NCBI RefSeq assembly: GCF_022539315.1
Contig: NC_066316.1
Location: 101,674,179 to 101,738,178 of the forward strand
Direction: 5' to 3'
From: Serinus canaria
Lineage: Eukaryota > Chordata > Aves > Passeriformes > Fringillidae
DNA: 64,000 nt
Both the position numbers and the translations under genes were made by a program. A model generated the notes under the pieces. The model had not been told where the DNA came from, made no database searches, and saw nothing but the letters and a program-made list of their open reading frames with translations. Positions 61,901 to 64,000 of the stretch are shown here, piece after piece (position 1 is the stretch's first letter; each line of letters starts with the position of its first letter).

Positions 61901-64000
61901 TTCAATATATAGGATTGAAATAAAGTTCCAATATTTTAGTTAAAATGTAGCCTTAGCTCATATTAAGAATATTTTTACTTATGTATTGCAATTAATTAAA
62001 TTCATAATAATAATTTATTTAATAATTTTAATCAATCATAACAATTAAAATGTTTTATTAAGAATTTAGACTGTTGTATTAATTGTTGCATTAGAATTCA
62101 GCGCTCTGCCAGAGAAAAAATCTCCATTAGAAACTGTTGCAACATACAAGATTGTATGTGATGTCCCAAGCTCACAAGGGTTCTGGAGGATACCTGCTCT
62201 GCTCTGCTTTGCTGATGCACAGGTACAGGACTTGTACTCTTGAATAGCATCAGCTAAATAATTCAGATGACAATCTGGGTAAATTGGAATGCCCACGGAG
62301 ATTATCTGCTTTCACTGTGACAAACACATCTGATTTTGTATTCTAGATCTAAAAGGAAAAGGTGAGGAAAATGTGGGAAATTGTGTGATGTTTCAGGATG
62401 TTGGTTATTGATGAATGACAAAATTATCACTAATTTTTTGGGGAAGACCCATAAGAGGAAGACCTGATTGACTGTGGATACACAGTTTTCTTCCTCAGCC
62501 TCATGCATTTTCCACATTTATGCCATACTGGTTTTTTCACAAAATGCTTGCAAGGTTTTGAAAAATTGCTCAACTTTATAAAAATATATTAGGCCAAAAT
62601 TATGAATGACACCTGGGTAAACATGCAAATGAGGATAACGTGATAAGCAGAGGAGTAGAGCTGCTCCTTGTATAAAGCTTTGTCTTCACTGAATCCCATT
62701 TTCTACCATTTTTATTATGCACGGAGGTTTACAAGACTTATCTGGTGGGCATTGTCTCTTTTGACTTTATATCAGCTCACACAATTGTTATCAGTATTGG
62801 CATTGAAAAATGGGACGAAATCTTTATCACTGTTTTTTAGAAGAACAGACCTGAAAGAATTTGCCATGTTAATTATGAACCATGATAATTTCATGCTCAG
62901 GATTTTTATCTGTTTCAGTTTCCAATCTTCATTAGCTTTCATATGGAAACAAATTAACAGGAACAATCCTATGCTCTTTGTTTACTCATATTTTCTAATA
63001 TTTACCAAGGAAATTTTCATACATAAAATGGAAAGAGCAAGGCTTTAACCACAGCTAATCTGGCTCTGACTGAGTCAGAGTAGTTTTAAATGTTGGGCTT
63101 GTATTAATAATTCCTCATTTTCCTTGATCTACAAAAAACTCTATGCTCTGCTAGGGAGTATTGCAGATAAATGCACTGCCATGTAATTATCTTGACCTTA
63201 ATTAAATGAACTCTGTTATTCCTCACAATCCAATTGGTCTCCAACACTGCTACTATTTTGATAATATTTTTTCTTAAAAATAGCTACTAAATATTCTATT
63301 GATATCTCTCCCCACATACTTTTGAACCTCTGATTATTTTAGATAATTTCTTCTTGCACTATAATAACTTCTCATGGAATTTAAGAAGAAATGAAGTCAC
63401 TCCTCATAGCTGCACAAGGTACTGTATTTGATGCTGTTCACAGCACTTATGCCAATCCTTTCCTTCCCCTTCCTTTCATGGTGACCACTCCCTTCTCTTC
63501 AGCTTTCTTAGAAATTGCTACACAAAGTTTTGCTAGTATTTGAAAATGTGTCTGTGTATATAGACAGAGAGTGAGTGAAAGAGATCACAGAAAAATATCT
63601 TAGTAAGCATTTCAGCCTTCTCCTTGGCATCTGTTATTTGCATTCTTTTCTTGGAAGGATAAAGTGTTCATCTAGCAGAATATGATTGACTAACAGAGCA
63701 GAAGGGATGTTTTGTGTTTGGCAGTACTTGGAAATGCCATAGTCTCTGTCTATTCTCCTGCTAGCTCCTTTTCTCACATGGCTTAATGCAAAATGCCAAT
63801 CTTTGCAGTGCCCAGCCTTATTCTCTCTGGTTTCATCATCATTCTGGAATATTATCTTTATTTCATAGGATATTTATCTCATTTCAAATAAGATTGGTTA
63901 TATAACCCAATGGAAAAATATGTACATACCATTTTGAAAAATATCTTTGTATAAAAGGTCTTAAAACATTTTCTTATCAAGTTAGTATTCACTGGAAAAG
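58985..64000. other. Unique AT-rich noncoding stretch, no gene seen
   Basis: There is no supported gene. The interval 61895-62100 is extremely AT-rich, with ATTA and AATAAT words. A 126-codon plus frame (62668-63048) and other small frames show no recognisable motif. No transposon was recognised. Confidence 0.55.

Noticed and set aside
1..64000. CRISPR arrays, bacterial operons, phage or insertion sequences
   Set aside because: There are no regularly spaced repeats, no dense coding and no ribosome-binding-site pattern. The CR1 and LTR content marks this as vertebrate nuclear DNA.

Overview
The window looks like nuclear DNA of a bird, probably a passerine. It is AT-rich and CpG-poor, and its recognisable repeats are five CR1 LINE relics in both orientations and two solo LTRs of avian ERVL-like endogenous retroviruses. 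The avian call is firm because of the CR1 3' ends. The passerine call is an inference from recalled LTR consensus sequences.

I can support no protein-coding gene and no classical RNA gene anywhere in the 64 kb. The open reading frames are short, and the longest (about 190 codons) lie in locally GC-richer patches. They have no recognisable domain and no convincing exon structure. The window is best read as intergenic desert or the inside of a very long intron.

Layout: 1-7574 is unique AT-rich sequence with a 19-bp-stem hairpin (1362-1413) and GC-richer patches at about 3380-3660 and 6230-6660. A plus-strand solo LTR lies at 7575-8094. A minus-strand CR1 with a decayed reverse-transcriptase tail lies at 9847-10472. 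A pure (TATC)18 microsatellite is at 18249-18320. A perfect 46-bp inverted repeat with a 2-bp spacer is at 25152-25245. A plus-strand CR1 end lies at about 28805-29036, a minus-strand CR1 at about 32830-33430 with an internally duplicated tail, and a plus-strand CR1 tail at about 34344-34435. A (CA)n array is at 34739-34815, followed by a strongly G/T-biased tract at 35208-35347. The rest is mostly unique, with a CR1 scrap at about 55302-55347 and a minus-strand solo LTR at about 58331-58984.

The most notable feature is the perfect palindrome at 25152-25245. Its arms are identical over 46 of 46 bases, so it is very young, under selection, or an artefact. No operon or pathway logic applies here. 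What the window records is layers of retrotransposon insertion and small local duplications and inversions.
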